Shown here one piece after another: positions 1-5,585 of a stretch of 5,992 bases of DNA (within the stretch, counting starts at the first letter, position 1; each line of letters starts with the position of its first letter). Made by a program: the position numbers and the translations under genes. The notes under the pieces were generated by a model. It saw only the letters and a program-made list of their open reading frames with translations. It was not told the DNA's origin and searched no databases. Origin of the DNA: Phytoactinopolyspora endophytica (lineage in GTDB: Bacteria; Actinomycetota; Actinomycetes; Jiangellales; Jiangellaceae); contig NZ_ML142851.1 in the NCBI RefSeq assembly GCF_004138495.1, forward strand, positions 491,760 through 497,751. Direction: 5' to 3'.

Positions 1-573
1 ATCCGCGGCGTGCTCCATCACATGCGGCGCACTGCCGTCCAGGCGTCGCCGAAGACGCTGGCCGCCGTCACGAACCAATGGGTGAGCGGTGCGCCACGTG
101 GCGACACGGGCGTGCACCCGTTCCGCAAGTCGCTGGCCGAGCTTCGGGCCGGGGACACGGTCGTCGCCGGGCCGCGAGCCGTGACCCGCGAGGACATCGA
201 CCATTTCGCCGAGTTCACCGGTGACCGGTTCTATGCTCATACCGACGAGCAGGCCGCGGCGGCCAACCCGTTCTTCGACGGCGTCGTCGCCCACGGGTAC
301 CTGGTCGTCTCCCTCGCCGCTGGGCTGTTCGTCGACCCCGAGCCCGGGCCCGTGCTGGCCAACTATGGGCTGGAGAACCTGCGGTTCCTGACGCCGGTGA
401 ACCCGGGCGACGAGCTGACCGTGACGCTGACGGCCAAGCAGATCACACCGCGGGTCGACGCCGACTACGGCGAGGTGCGCTGGGACGCCGACGTCACCAA
501 CCAGAACCAGGAGTCGGTGGCGAAGTACGACGTCCTCACCCTGGTTGCCAAGGAACACTCCCATGATCATTAA
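1..573 (+). CDS. paaZ: PaaZ, C-terminal part: oxepin-CoA hydrolase / aldehyde dehydrogenase (5' end missing)
   Basis: The reading frame is open to the left edge, so this is the last 190 residues of a longer protein, not a gene starting at the GTG at 10. Residues 1-30 (IRGVLHHMRRTAVQASP...) look like the end of the aldehyde dehydrogenase domain. From about residue 40 a MaoC-like hot-dog (R-specific enoyl-CoA hydratase) domain follows, with the FTGDRFYAH motif. Its D75 and H80 have the five-residue spacing of the Asp/His pair known in E. coli PaaZ. PFFDGVVAHGYLVVSLAAGLF is the typical next helix. In the family, this domain hydrolyses oxepin-CoA to an open-chain aldehyde and the dehydrogenase domain oxidises it with NADP+. 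The last residues, SHDH and the TAA stop, are encoded by the left arm of the hairpin at 560-618. The same tail occurs near the end of PaaA. Function is secure; the missing N-terminus is not seen. Confidence 0.93.
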   Translation: MRGVLHHMRRTAVQASPKTLAAVTNQWVSGAPRGDTGVHPFRKSLAELRAGDTVVAGPRAVTREDIDHFAEFTGDRFYAHTDEQAAAANPFFDGVVAHGYLVVSLAAGLFVDPEPGPVLANYGLENLRFLTPVNPGDELTVTLTAKQITPRVDADYGEVRWDADVTNQNQESVAKYDVLTLVAKEHSHDH

Positions 574-618
574 CCGGTGGACGCATCATGACTGGTCTGA
601 AGAGTTGATGATCATGGG
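560..618 (+). repeat. Junction hairpin, copy 1 (paaZ-paaA)
   Basis: Left arm CCCATGATCATTAAC (560-574) pairs with right arm GTTGATGATCATGGG (604-618). This gives 15 pairs, one of them a U-G wobble, and T559/A619 adds a sixteenth. The 29-nt loop is 575-603. Each arm contains the self-complementary core ATGATCAT. The left arm is coding: it supplies the last codons and stop of paaZ. The right arm ends 4 nt before the GTGGGGAGG ribosome-binding region of paaA. Copy 2 at 1592-1649 is nearly the same in arms, loop and downstream region. A role in mRNA processing or stability, or a small dispersed palindromic element, is inferred. Confidence 0.85.
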
Positions 619-633
619 AAGTGGGGAGGATCG

Positions 634-1623
634 ATGACGACGGAAACGGACGCGGCGACGCCGGACCTGGAGGCGCATTTCCAGCGGACCGTTGACCGCG
701 ACCAGCGGATCGAGCCGCGGGACTGGATGCCCGACGGCTACCGCAAGACGCTGATCCGGCAGGTGGCGCAGCACGCACACTCCGAGATCATCGGGATGCA
801 GCCGGAAGCCAACTGGATCACCCGCGCACCGTCGCTGCGCCGTAAGGCGATCCTGCTCGCCAAGGTCCAAGACGAGGCCGGTCATGGCCTGTACCTGTAC
901 TCGGCGACAGAGACGCTGGGAGCGGACCGCACCGACCTGACCGAGAAGCTCATAGAGAGCCGGCAGAAGTACTCGTCGATCTTCAACTATCCGACGCTGA
1001 CCTTCGCGGACGTCGGCGTGATCGGCTGGCTGGTGGACGGTGCGGCGATCTGCAACCAGGTCCCGCTGTGCCGCAGCTCCTACGGGCCATATGCGCGCGG
1101 GATGGTGCGGATCTGCAAGGAGGAGTCGTTCCATCAGCGGCAGGGTTACGAGCTGCTGATGACGATGATGCAGCGTGGCACCGAGGCGCAACGCCGGATG
1201 GTGCAGGACGCGACCGAGCGGTGGTGGTGGCCGTCGCTGATGATGTTCGGCCCACCGGACACCGGGGACGCAGCCTCGACTTCCGGTCATACCCAGCAGT
1301 CGATGGCGTGGAAAGTGAAACGGCATACCAACGACGAGCTGCGGCAGCGGTTCGTCGACATGACGGTGCCGCAGGCGGACGTGCTCGGCGTGACGCTGCC
1401 GGATCCGGAACTGGCCTGGAACTCCCGCCGTGGGCACTACGACTTCGGCGAGATCGACTGGGACGAGTTCAAGCAGGTGGTGTCCGGGGGTGGGCCGTGC
1501 AACGCGGAGCGGCTGGCGCAGCGGCGGCGCGCGCACGAGGACGGCGCCTGGGTCCGCGAGGCCGCTGCCGCTCACGCCGCCAAGCACGCCTCCCATGATC
1601 ATCAACCGATGGACGCATCATGA
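634..1623 (+). CDS. paaA: PaaA, catalytic di-iron subunit of phenylacetyl-CoA 1,2-epoxidase
   Basis: This is the oxygenase subunit that inserts one oxygen atom into the aromatic ring of phenylacetyl-CoA, working with PaaB, PaaC and the reductase PaaE in the cytoplasm. The 329-residue ferritin-like protein has the expected carboxylate-bridged di-iron ligands: E51 (AHSEIIG), E81 and H84 (DEAGHG), D135 (WLVDGA), and E164 and H167 (EESFHQ). All six sit nine residues beyond the E. coli PaaA ligands as I remember them, so the active site looks intact. The start at ATG 634 follows GGAGG at 625-629 with a 4-nt spacer. The C-terminus beyond about residue 318 ([10 protein letters not shown]) is encoded by the left arm and loop of hairpin copy 2, so it is probably not part of the conserved fold. 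The length is close to the family norm. Confidence 0.97.
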   Translation: MTTETDAATPDLEAHFQRTVDRDQRIEPRDWMPDGYRKTLIRQVAQHAHSEIIGMQPEANWITRAPSLRRKAILLAKVQDEAGHGLYLYSATETLGADRTDLTEKLIESRQKYSSIFNYPTLTFADVGVIGWLVDGAAICNQVPLCRSSYGPYARGMVRICKEESFHQRQGYELLMTMMQRGTEAQRRMVQDATERWWWPSLMMFGPPDTGDAASTSGHTQQSMAWKVKRHTNDELRQRFVDMTVPQADVLGVTLPDPELAWNSRRGHYDFGEIDWDEFKQVVSGGGPCNAERLAQRRRAHEDGAWVREAAAAHAAKHASHDHQPMDAS

Positions 1624-1649
1624 CCGGCCTGATCGTTGATGATCATGGG
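1592..1649 (+). repeat. Junction hairpin, copy 2 (paaA-paaB)
   Basis: CCCATGATCATCAAC (1592-1606) and GTTGATGATCATGGG (1635-1649) form a perfect 15-bp inverted repeat around a 28-nt loop. From 1591 to the paaB start, this copy matches 559-636 with a handful of substitutions and small indels, including the loop string GGACGCATCATGAC. The left arm is read as SHDHQ in PaaA, in the same frame as SHDH in PaaZ. A single C/T difference (CAA versus TAA) makes PaaA run on to the TGA at 1621-1623. The right arm lies just before the paaB ribosome-binding site. Confidence 0.87.
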
Positions 1650-1669
1650 CGAGTGGGGAAGGGAGATCG

Positions 1670-1960
1670 ATGAGTGCGCAACGTGACTGGCCGCTGTACG
1701 AGGTGTTCGTGCGCAGCAAGCGCGGGCTGAACCACGTGCATGTCGGCTCGCTGCACGCCGCGGACGCCGAGATGGCGCTGCGGCACGCGCGGGACCTCTA
1801 CACCCGGCGCAACGAGGGCGTCAGCATCTGGGTGGTGCGGTCATCCGAGATCACAGCGTCCAGCCCGGACGAGAAGGACCCGTTCTTCGCACCGTCCGCG
1901 GACAAGGTCTACCGCCACCCGACGTTCTACGACATCCCCGAGAACGTCCCGCACATGTAG
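1670..1960 (+). CDS. paaB: PaaB, small subunit of phenylacetyl-CoA 1,2-epoxidase
   Basis: This 96-residue protein is full length for PaaB, the small non-catalytic subunit thought to bridge PaaA-PaaC units into the larger complex. Family hallmarks are WPLYEVFVRSKRGLNHVHVGSLHA at residues 7-30, then MALRHARDLYTRRNEGVSIWVV and the C-terminal DPFFAPSADKVYRHPTFYDIP. No metal-binding residues are expected. The ATG at 1670 follows the purine run GGGGAAGGGAG (1655-1665), which is part of the conserved module shared with the paaA leader. The upstream gap from paaA is 46 nt and filled by the right half of hairpin copy 2. The downstream gap to paaC is unusually long at 134 nt and contains another hairpin. 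Confidence 0.96.
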   Translation: MSAQRDWPLYEVFVRSKRGLNHVHVGSLHAADAEMALRHARDLYTRRNEGVSIWVVRSSEITASSPDEKDPFFAPSADKVYRHPTFYDIPENVPHM

Positions 1961-1993
1961 GGGATGAGCGAACGTGACCACGCATGCAGTCAA

Positions 1994-2043
1994 GATCATG
2001 ATCCCAAAAGTGCCCCTATCGGGGCTCAAAACGGATCATGATC
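1994..2043 (+). repeat. Symmetrical double hairpin in the paaB-paaC gap
   Basis: Outer arms GATCATGATCC (1994-2004) and GGATCATGATC (2033-2043) pair perfectly over 11 bp. An inner stem GCCCC (2012-2016) / GGGGC (2021-2025) closes the tetraloop TATC. The two stems are separated by 7-nt A-rich strands of equal length, CAAAAGT and TCAAAAC. The whole 50-bp unit is therefore symmetrical and could form a long hairpin in RNA or a cruciform in DNA. The arms use the same GATCAT words as copies 1 and 2, but the loop differs, so it may belong to another family. No run of U follows, so it is unlikely to be a standard terminator. Confidence 0.8.
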
Positions 2044-2080
2044 ATGAAACTCGGGTGTCGGTGGCCCGGTCCGCACAGTT

Positions 2081-2097
2081 GGGAAGGGAGTGAGGTG
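2081..2097 (+). promoter_or_regulatory. Ribosome-binding site and GTG start that define PaaC
   Basis: GGGAAGGGAG (2081-2090) lies 4 nt before GTG 2095. Starting there gives MNAVFDNAYEAI, followed directly by the conserved DARWAFGTGF. The in-frame ATGs at 2038 and 2044 lie in or just beside the right arm of the hairpin and have no Shine-Dalgarno sequence. They would add a GC-rich, non-conserved leader, so GTG 2095 is preferred. GTG 2104 is a less likely alternative. Confidence 0.75.
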
Positions 2098-3225
2098 AAC
2101 GCCGTGTTCGACAATGCGTACGAGGCGATCATCGACGGCGACTCCGATGCACGCTGGGCGTTCGGCACCGGTTTCGAGGATCCGTTGTCCGGTGTGGACA
2201 CGTCCCTGCCCGCCGGCGTCGACGGCGCCGACCTGGCGGCGTACTGCCTGATGCTCGGCGACGACGCGCTGATCATGTCGCACCGGCTGCAGCAGTGGTG
2301 CACCAGCCTGCCTGAGCTGGAGGAGGAGGTGGCGGTCGCCAACATCGGGCTCGACCTGCTCGGCCAGGCCCGGTTGCTGCTCTCCCGGTCCGGCGCGGCG
2401 CAGGATGGAGTTGGCGTCAGAGCCGGTGCTCGCCGCACAGACCCCGATGAGTCGGGCGGAACACCGGACGACGACGCCGGTCGCCCAGGGCGGGAAGGGG
2501 CGACGCCGGCCGGCCAGGCGCGGGGGAACGGTCCCGGGACCCGGCCGCACGAGGATCATTACGCGTACTTCCGCGACGAGCGCGAGTTCCGCAACGTCAG
2601 GCTGGTCGAGCTGGAGAACGGCGACTTCGCAGAGCTCATCGCACGCCTGCTCGTGTTCTCGACGTGGCGGCTGGCCCTGTTGAACCGGCTTACCGCCTCC
2701 GGCGATCCGGTGCTGTCCGCCATCGCCGCCAAGGGCGTCAAGGAAGTCACATACCACCGCGACTACGCCGCGCAGTGGACAGTGCGGCTCGGCGACGGGA
2801 CTGACTACTCGCACCAGCGGATGCAGGCCGGTCTCGACGCGGTCTGGCCCTATGTCGGGGAGCTGTTCGTCGCCCACGCCGTCGAACAGCGGCTCTCCGC
2901 ACGCGATGGGACCTGCGTAACGCCGCAAGCCGCTGCGCCGAAAGCCGGGACGACGGAAGCCGAGGAGAGGAACCACCCGGATGCGGATGGCGCCGGTATG
3001 GACGATCCGACTGCGATGAGCGTCGACCCGTCAACGGTGCGCGAGGAGTTCGATGACGTCCTCGCGCAGGTGCTCAAGGCGTCGACGCTGCAGCGTCCGG
3101 ACGTCGCCGCGCTCCCGGGTGTGGGCGGCCGAACCGGCCGGGACGGCGTGCACACGGAGGCCATGGGATATCTGCTGGCCGAGATGCAGAGCGTCGCCCG
3201 CGCTCACCCGGACGGGGTCTGGTGA
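2095..3225 (+). CDS. paaC: PaaC, structural subunit of phenylacetyl-CoA 1,2-epoxidase, with two insertions
   Basis: PaaC is a ferritin-like, non-catalytic partner of PaaA that supports the epoxidase complex. Recognisable blocks are DARWAFGTGFEDPL (18-31), DLAAYCLMLGDDALIMSHRLQQW (46-68), ELEEEVAVANIGLDLLGQARLLL (74-96), YFRDEREFRNVRLVELENGDFA (158-179), KEVTYHRDYAAQW (216-228), and GRDGVHTEAMGYLLAEMQS (348-366). At 376 residues it is far longer than E. coli PaaC (about 250) and longer than I would expect in actinobacteria. The extra length is mostly residues about 101-151 and 272-308, rich in G, D, P, A and R, which interrupt otherwise normal sequence. Reading frame and flanks are intact, so it is probably functional, with the insertions as surface loops (inferred). 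The stop overlaps paaD by 4 nt (GTGA, 3222-3225), implying coupled translation. Confidence 0.94.
   Translation: MNAVFDNAYEAIIDGDSDARWAFGTGFEDPLSGVDTSLPAGVDGADLAAYCLMLGDDALIMSHRLQQWCTSLPELEEEVAVANIGLDLLGQARLLLSRSGAAQDGVGVRAGARRTDPDESGGTPDDDAGRPGREGATPAGQARGNGPGTRPHEDHYAYFRDEREFRNVRLVELENGDFAELIARLLVFSTWRLALLNRLTASGDPVLSAIAAKGVKEVTYHRDYAAQWTVRLGDGTDYSHQRMQAGLDAVWPYVGELFVAHAVEQRLSARDGTCVTPQAAAPKAGTTEAEERNHPDADGAGMDDPTAMSVDPSTVREEFDDVLAQVLKASTLQRPDVAALPGVGGRTGRDGVHTEAMGYLLAEMQSVARAHPDGVW
2395..2547 (+). repeat. In-frame insertion 1 in paaC, built of inverted repeats
   Basis: This segment encodes about 51 residues (PaaC 101-151) between LLLSRSG and HYAYFRDERE, where PaaC proteins normally have a short loop. 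It contains nested dyads: GGCGTC (2413-2418)/GACGCC (2473-2478), CCGGTG (2423-2428)/CACCGG (2462-2467), and CCCGA-TGAG-TCGGG (2443-2456). Next come GTCGCCC (2480-2486)/GGGCGAC (2498-2504) and the 12-bp palindrome GGTCCCGGGACC (2530-2541). It resembles in style the palindromic elements inserted within genes of other bacteria. GC-rich DNA gives chance dyads, so the element boundaries are uncertain. Confidence 0.5.
2921..2965 (+). repeat. 15-bp tandem repeat, three copies, inside PaaC insertion 2
   Basis: The units begin at 2921 (CGCCGCAAGCCGCTG), 2936 (CGCCGAAAGCCGGGA) and 2951 (CGACGGAAGCCGAGG). The period is exactly 15 bp, so the frame is kept, giving degenerate pentapeptides TPQAA, APKAG and TTEAE (PaaC 276-290). 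The repeat sits in the non-conserved stretch between the HAVEQRL block and DPSTVREEFDDVLAQVL. Slippage expansion is the natural explanation (inferred). Confidence 0.7.
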
Positions 3226-3926
3226 GGCCGATGTCGACCTTCACGACGTCCGGCATCCGCGCGTGGCAGGGCGGTGCGTCCGGCCCAGACTCGAGTGAAA
3301 GGTCTGGGCAGGCAGTCAAGGACGATGCCGCTCGCGCCTGGGCGGTCGCCGGGACGGTCACCGACCCGGAACTGCCGATGCTCACCCTTGCCGACCTCGG
3401 GGTTCTTCGCGACGTCCGGGCCGACGGGGGACGGGTCGTCGTGTCGATCACCCCGACCTACACCGGGTGCCCGGCCATGGACACGATGCGCGACGACCTG
3501 GTGCATGCGCTCAACCGCGCCGGTTACGACGACGTCGAGGTGCGCACGGTGCTGAGCCCGCCGTGGAGCACCGATTGGATCAGCGACGACGGCCGGCGCA
3601 AGCTGGCCGAGGCTGGGATCGCGCCGCCCGGCGCCGCACCGACGCACCCGAGCGGGCCCATTCCACTGACGCTGACGACCCGCCGACCGGCAGATGTGCC
3701 CGCCTCGGCGGCGAGCAGGACCGGGGATGTCGTGGATGAGGCTCGGGCCTCGTCTCACGGTGCGTTCTCCGCCGACGGGCAGGACGCGTCCGAGACGGGC
3801 GTGGCGTGTCCGCGCTGCGGGTCGGCCCAGACCGAGGAGGTGTCCAGGTTCAGCGCCACCGCGTGCAAAGCGCTGCGCCGGTGCCGTGCGTGCCAGGAGC
3901 CCTTCGAGCACGTCAAGGAGATCTGA
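3222..3926 (+). CDS. paaD: PaaD, iron-sulfur/metal maturation protein of the epoxidase, enlarged
   Basis: PaaD is a MIP18/DUF59-family protein needed for an active epoxidase, probably by helping metal-centre assembly. The N-terminal domain starts near residue 34 with DDAARAW and TDPELPMLTLADLGVLRDV (47-65). It carries the conserved cysteine C83 in YTGCPAMDTM and the PPWSTDWIS motif (113-121). The C-terminal zinc-ribbon-like tail has C196/C199 (CPRCGS), C215, and C221/C224 (CRAC), ending EPFEHVKEI, as in the family. At 234 residues it exceeds E. coli PaaD (about 165). Extra sequence is in residues 1-33 and in the linker at about 152-193 (RRPADVPASAAS...). The start is GTG 3222, overlapping the paaC stop by 4 nt. 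ATG 3231, three codons later, is an equally plausible start. Confidence 0.93.
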   Translation: MRPMSTFTTSGIRAWQGGASGPDSSERSGQAVKDDAARAWAVAGTVTDPELPMLTLADLGVLRDVRADGGRVVVSITPTYTGCPAMDTMRDDLVHALNRAGYDDVEVRTVLSPPWSTDWISDDGRRKLAEAGIAPPGAAPTHPSGPIPLTLTTRRPADVPASAASRTGDVVDEARASSHGAFSADGQDASETGVACPRCGSAQTEEVSRFSATACKALRRCRACQEPFEHVKEI

Positions 3927-5009
3927 GTGGCCGCGAACACGAAAGCTCGACTGCGTGGGAGATTCCACCCGCTGACGGTCAGCCAGGTCGACCGCCTCTG
4001 CGACGACGCGGTGGCGGTGACCTTCGACGTCCCCACCAGCCTCGCCGAGGAGTATGCGTTCCGGGCCGGGCAGTCGCTGACGGTGCGTCGCCGGGTGGAC
4101 GGCCGCGACGAGCGTCGTTCCTACTCCATCTGTGCACCGGAAGGGGACACCCCACGGATCGGCGTGCGTCAGGTGCCGGACGGTGTGTTCTCCAGCTGGC
4201 TCGTGCACGACGTCCGGCCCGGTGACGAGGTGGAGATCGGCACGCCGACCGGAAACTTCACCCCGGACGCGGACCGGCCCGGCCATCATGTCCTGGTCGC
4301 CGCCGGGTCCGGGATCACGCCGGTGCTGTCGATCGTCGCGACGGTCCTCTCCAATCCGGAGTCCGCGGTCACGCTGTTCTACGGCAACCGCCGCACCGAC
4401 ACCGTGATGTTCGCCGATGAGCTCGCCGATCTGAAGGATCGCTACCCAGACCGGTTCCAGCTGGTGCACGTCCTTTCGCGAGAGCCGCGCGACGTCGAGT
4501 TGTTCACCGGCCGGTTGGAGACAACCAAACTTGACGACCTGCTCGATGTGCTCGTGGACGTCGAAGGCGTGGACCACTGGTGGCTGTGTGGCCCATACGA
4601 GTTGGTCATCGGCGCCGAGGACCTGCTCAAGCGCAGGAGTGTGCCCTCGGAGCGTATCCACCACGAGCTGTTCTATGTCGACGACGTCCCGCCGCCCCCC
4701 GTCCGGCACGAGGACGCACCGCCCTCCGGCGCGACGAGCGAGGTCACCATCGTGCTCGACGGGCGGTCTACGACGACGAGCCTGCCGGCCGCCACACCGG
4801 TGCTCGACGGCGCCCAGCGGGTCCGTCCGGATCTGCCGTTCGCGTGCAAGGGCGGGGTGTGCGGCACCTGCCGGGCGAAGGTGACCGAGGGCGAGGTGAC
4901 CATGCGGCGCAACTTCGCGTTGGAGGAGTCCGAGGTCGAGGCCGGATTCGTCTTGACCTGCCAGTCACTGGCTTGCACGGAGAAGGTCACGGTCGACTAC
5001 GACGCATGA
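3927..5009 (+). CDS. paaE: PaaE, flavin and 2Fe-2S reductase component of phenylacetyl-CoA epoxidase
   Basis: PaaE carries electrons from NADPH through a flavin and a plant-type ferredoxin centre to the PaaA di-iron site. Domain order: flavin-binding barrel with R64-S-Y66-S67 (RSYS); NAD(P)-binding domain with AAGSGITP (125-132) and CGP (221-223); a Pro-rich linker (about 254-270); and a C-terminal 2Fe-2S domain. In the last, C307, C312, C315 and C345 give the CxxxxCxxC...C pattern (CKGGVCGTC, LTCQS). The 360-residue length is normal for the family. GTG 3927 follows the paaD TGA with no gap. AAGGAG (3915-3920), lying within the end of paaD, is a strong ribosome-binding site with a 6-nt spacer. 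No insertion like those of PaaC or PaaD is evident. It is the last paa gene on this strand here. Confidence 0.96.
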   Translation: MAANTKARLRGRFHPLTVSQVDRLCDDAVAVTFDVPTSLAEEYAFRAGQSLTVRRRVDGRDERRSYSICAPEGDTPRIGVRQVPDGVFSSWLVHDVRPGDEVEIGTPTGNFTPDADRPGHHVLVAAGSGITPVLSIVATVLSNPESAVTLFYGNRRTDTVMFADELADLKDRYPDRFQLVHVLSREPRDVELFTGRLETTKLDDLLDVLVDVEGVDHWWLCGPYELVIGAEDLLKRRSVPSERIHHELFYVDDVPPPPVRHEDAPPSGATSEVTIVLDGRSTTTSLPAATPVLDGAQRVRPDLPFACKGGVCGTCRAKVTEGEVTMRRNFALEESEVEAGFVLTCQSLACTEKVTVDYDA

Positions 5010-5024
5010 GCGGGGTCGTAGCCG

Positions 5025-5055
5025 GCCCCCTGAGCGCGCTTTGGCGCCTGGGGGC
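5025..5055. terminator. Candidate bidirectional terminator hairpin between convergent genes
   Basis: GCCCCC (5025-5030) pairs with GGGGGC (5050-5055), with an inner GCGC (5034-5037)/GCGC (5044-5047) stem. It lies in the 49-nt gap between the paaE stop and the stop of the minus-strand gene at 5059, a usual terminator position. Neither side has a T-run, so the call rests on position and structure only. Confidence 0.45.
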
Positions 5056-5058
5056 GGA

Positions 5059-5538
5059 TCAGCGGGTGCGTTCGTAGTGGCGGCGTGCTTTTTCGCGGTT
5101 CCCGCAGACAGCCATTGAGCACCATCGGGCGCGGTTGGCGCGGCTGCGGTCGAGCAGGAACAGCTGGCACTGGTCGTTGGCGCAGGGGCGTAGCCGGCCG
5201 GGTAGTTGCTTCTCGGTGGCGGCCCAGGCGAGGACCACCTCGACGGCCAGCCGGGCATGCGGAGGAGTCTTGACGGTCCATTGAAGACCGTCCGAAGTGA
5301 GCTCCGGGATCTGGTGGACCCCTTCGAGCAGCGGGCTCAACGCGGCCGGCGAGCTTTCTCCCCTCACGACGTCCTGCAGGGCGTCCCGCGCCTCGCGCAG
5401 CAGCGCCAGTTCCGCGAGGCTGCCCTCTCCGCCGTGCTCCCGCGCCCAGCGTCTGCCTGCGCCCGGGTCGCGGAGCGCGTCCTGCTCCTCGGCGTTGACC
5501 AGTGGCCTGCTGTTGAGCAGGTCCAGCAGCGCGTCCAT
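5059..5538 (-). CDS. ABATE/CGNR zinc-finger protein, putative transcription regulator
   Basis: The C-terminal 45 residues form a CGNR zinc finger: C119-x4-C124 (CANDQC), then W139-C140 and C145-G-N-R148, followed by the basic tail EKARRHYERTR. The N-terminal part (LLDLLNSRPLVN, then a helical LAELALLREARDALQDVV) fits the ABATE domain that usually precedes this finger. ABATE/CGNR proteins are annotated as putative stress-induced transcription regulators, but few have been studied. The ATG at 5538 (reverse strand) has a purine-rich GAGAGGGAG about 9 nt upstream. The 159-residue length is slightly short for the family, so a small N-terminal loss cannot be excluded. It is convergent with paaE and divergent from the hydrolase gene. 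The shared spacer carries paired dyads that this protein might bind (inferred). Confidence 0.85.
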   Translation of the reverse strand: MDALLDLLNSRPLVNAEEQDALRDPGAGRRWAREHGGEGSLAELALLREARDALQDVVRGESSPAALSPLLEGVHQIPELTSDGLQWTVKTPPHARLAVEVVLAWAATEKQLPGRLRPCANDQCQLFLLDRSRANRARWCSMAVCGNREKARRHYERTR

Positions 5539-5555
5539 TGGGTGTCGCTCCCTCT

Positions 5556-5585
5556 CTAACTAGATCGAGTCGTTTGACAGGTTAG
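5556..5585. promoter_or_regulatory. Candidate operator 1: CTAAC-N20-GTTAG
   Basis: CTAAC (5556-5560) and GTTAG (5581-5585) form a 30-bp dyad that overlaps the TTGACA at 5574-5579. It also lies directly upstream of the regulator gene on the other strand. The same arms with the same 20-nt spacing recur at 5613-5642. Arm length and exact repetition of spacing suggest protein binding; the protein is unknown. Confidence 0.5.

Noticed and set aside
10..573. Stand-alone MaoC-domain gene starting at GTG 10
   Set aside because: The frame is open to the window edge and the first residues match the end of the PaaZ aldehyde dehydrogenase domain, so this is a truncated PaaZ.
608..637. Nine-codon ORF (ATG in the hairpin right arm, TGA overlapping the paaA ATG) as a translational coupling leader
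   Set aside because: The equivalent ORF is not kept at the paaB leader, where the frame differs and reads through, so it is probably accidental.
586..1605. Long open frame on the minus strand opposite paaA
   Set aside because: It lies antisense to an unmistakable paaA and its translation is Arg/Pro/His-rich with no family features. High GC content keeps such frames open.
1965..2042. 25-codon small ORF in the paaB-paaC gap as a separate gene
   Set aside because: The only purine run (AGGGG) is immediately next to the ATG, and most of its codons are hairpin sequence. It is better viewed as a possible relic of the paaC start.
1994..2043. Rho-independent terminator inside the operon
   Set aside because: No T-run follows, and essential paaC-paaD-paaE lie downstream with no clear promoter.
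2038..2094. ATG 2038 as the start of PaaC
   Set aside because: It lies in the right arm of the hairpin with no ribosome-binding site, and it would add a leader unlike any PaaC. GTG 2095 has a good site.
2026..2976. Minus-strand open frame opposite paaC
   Set aside because: It begins within the insertion region and mirrors the conserved PaaC blocks in antisense; no credible protein features were seen.
3204..4709. 501-codon open frame on the minus strand opposite paaD and paaE
   Set aside because: It is antisense to two well-supported genes, shows no domain pattern, and is explained by GC-rich codon usage.
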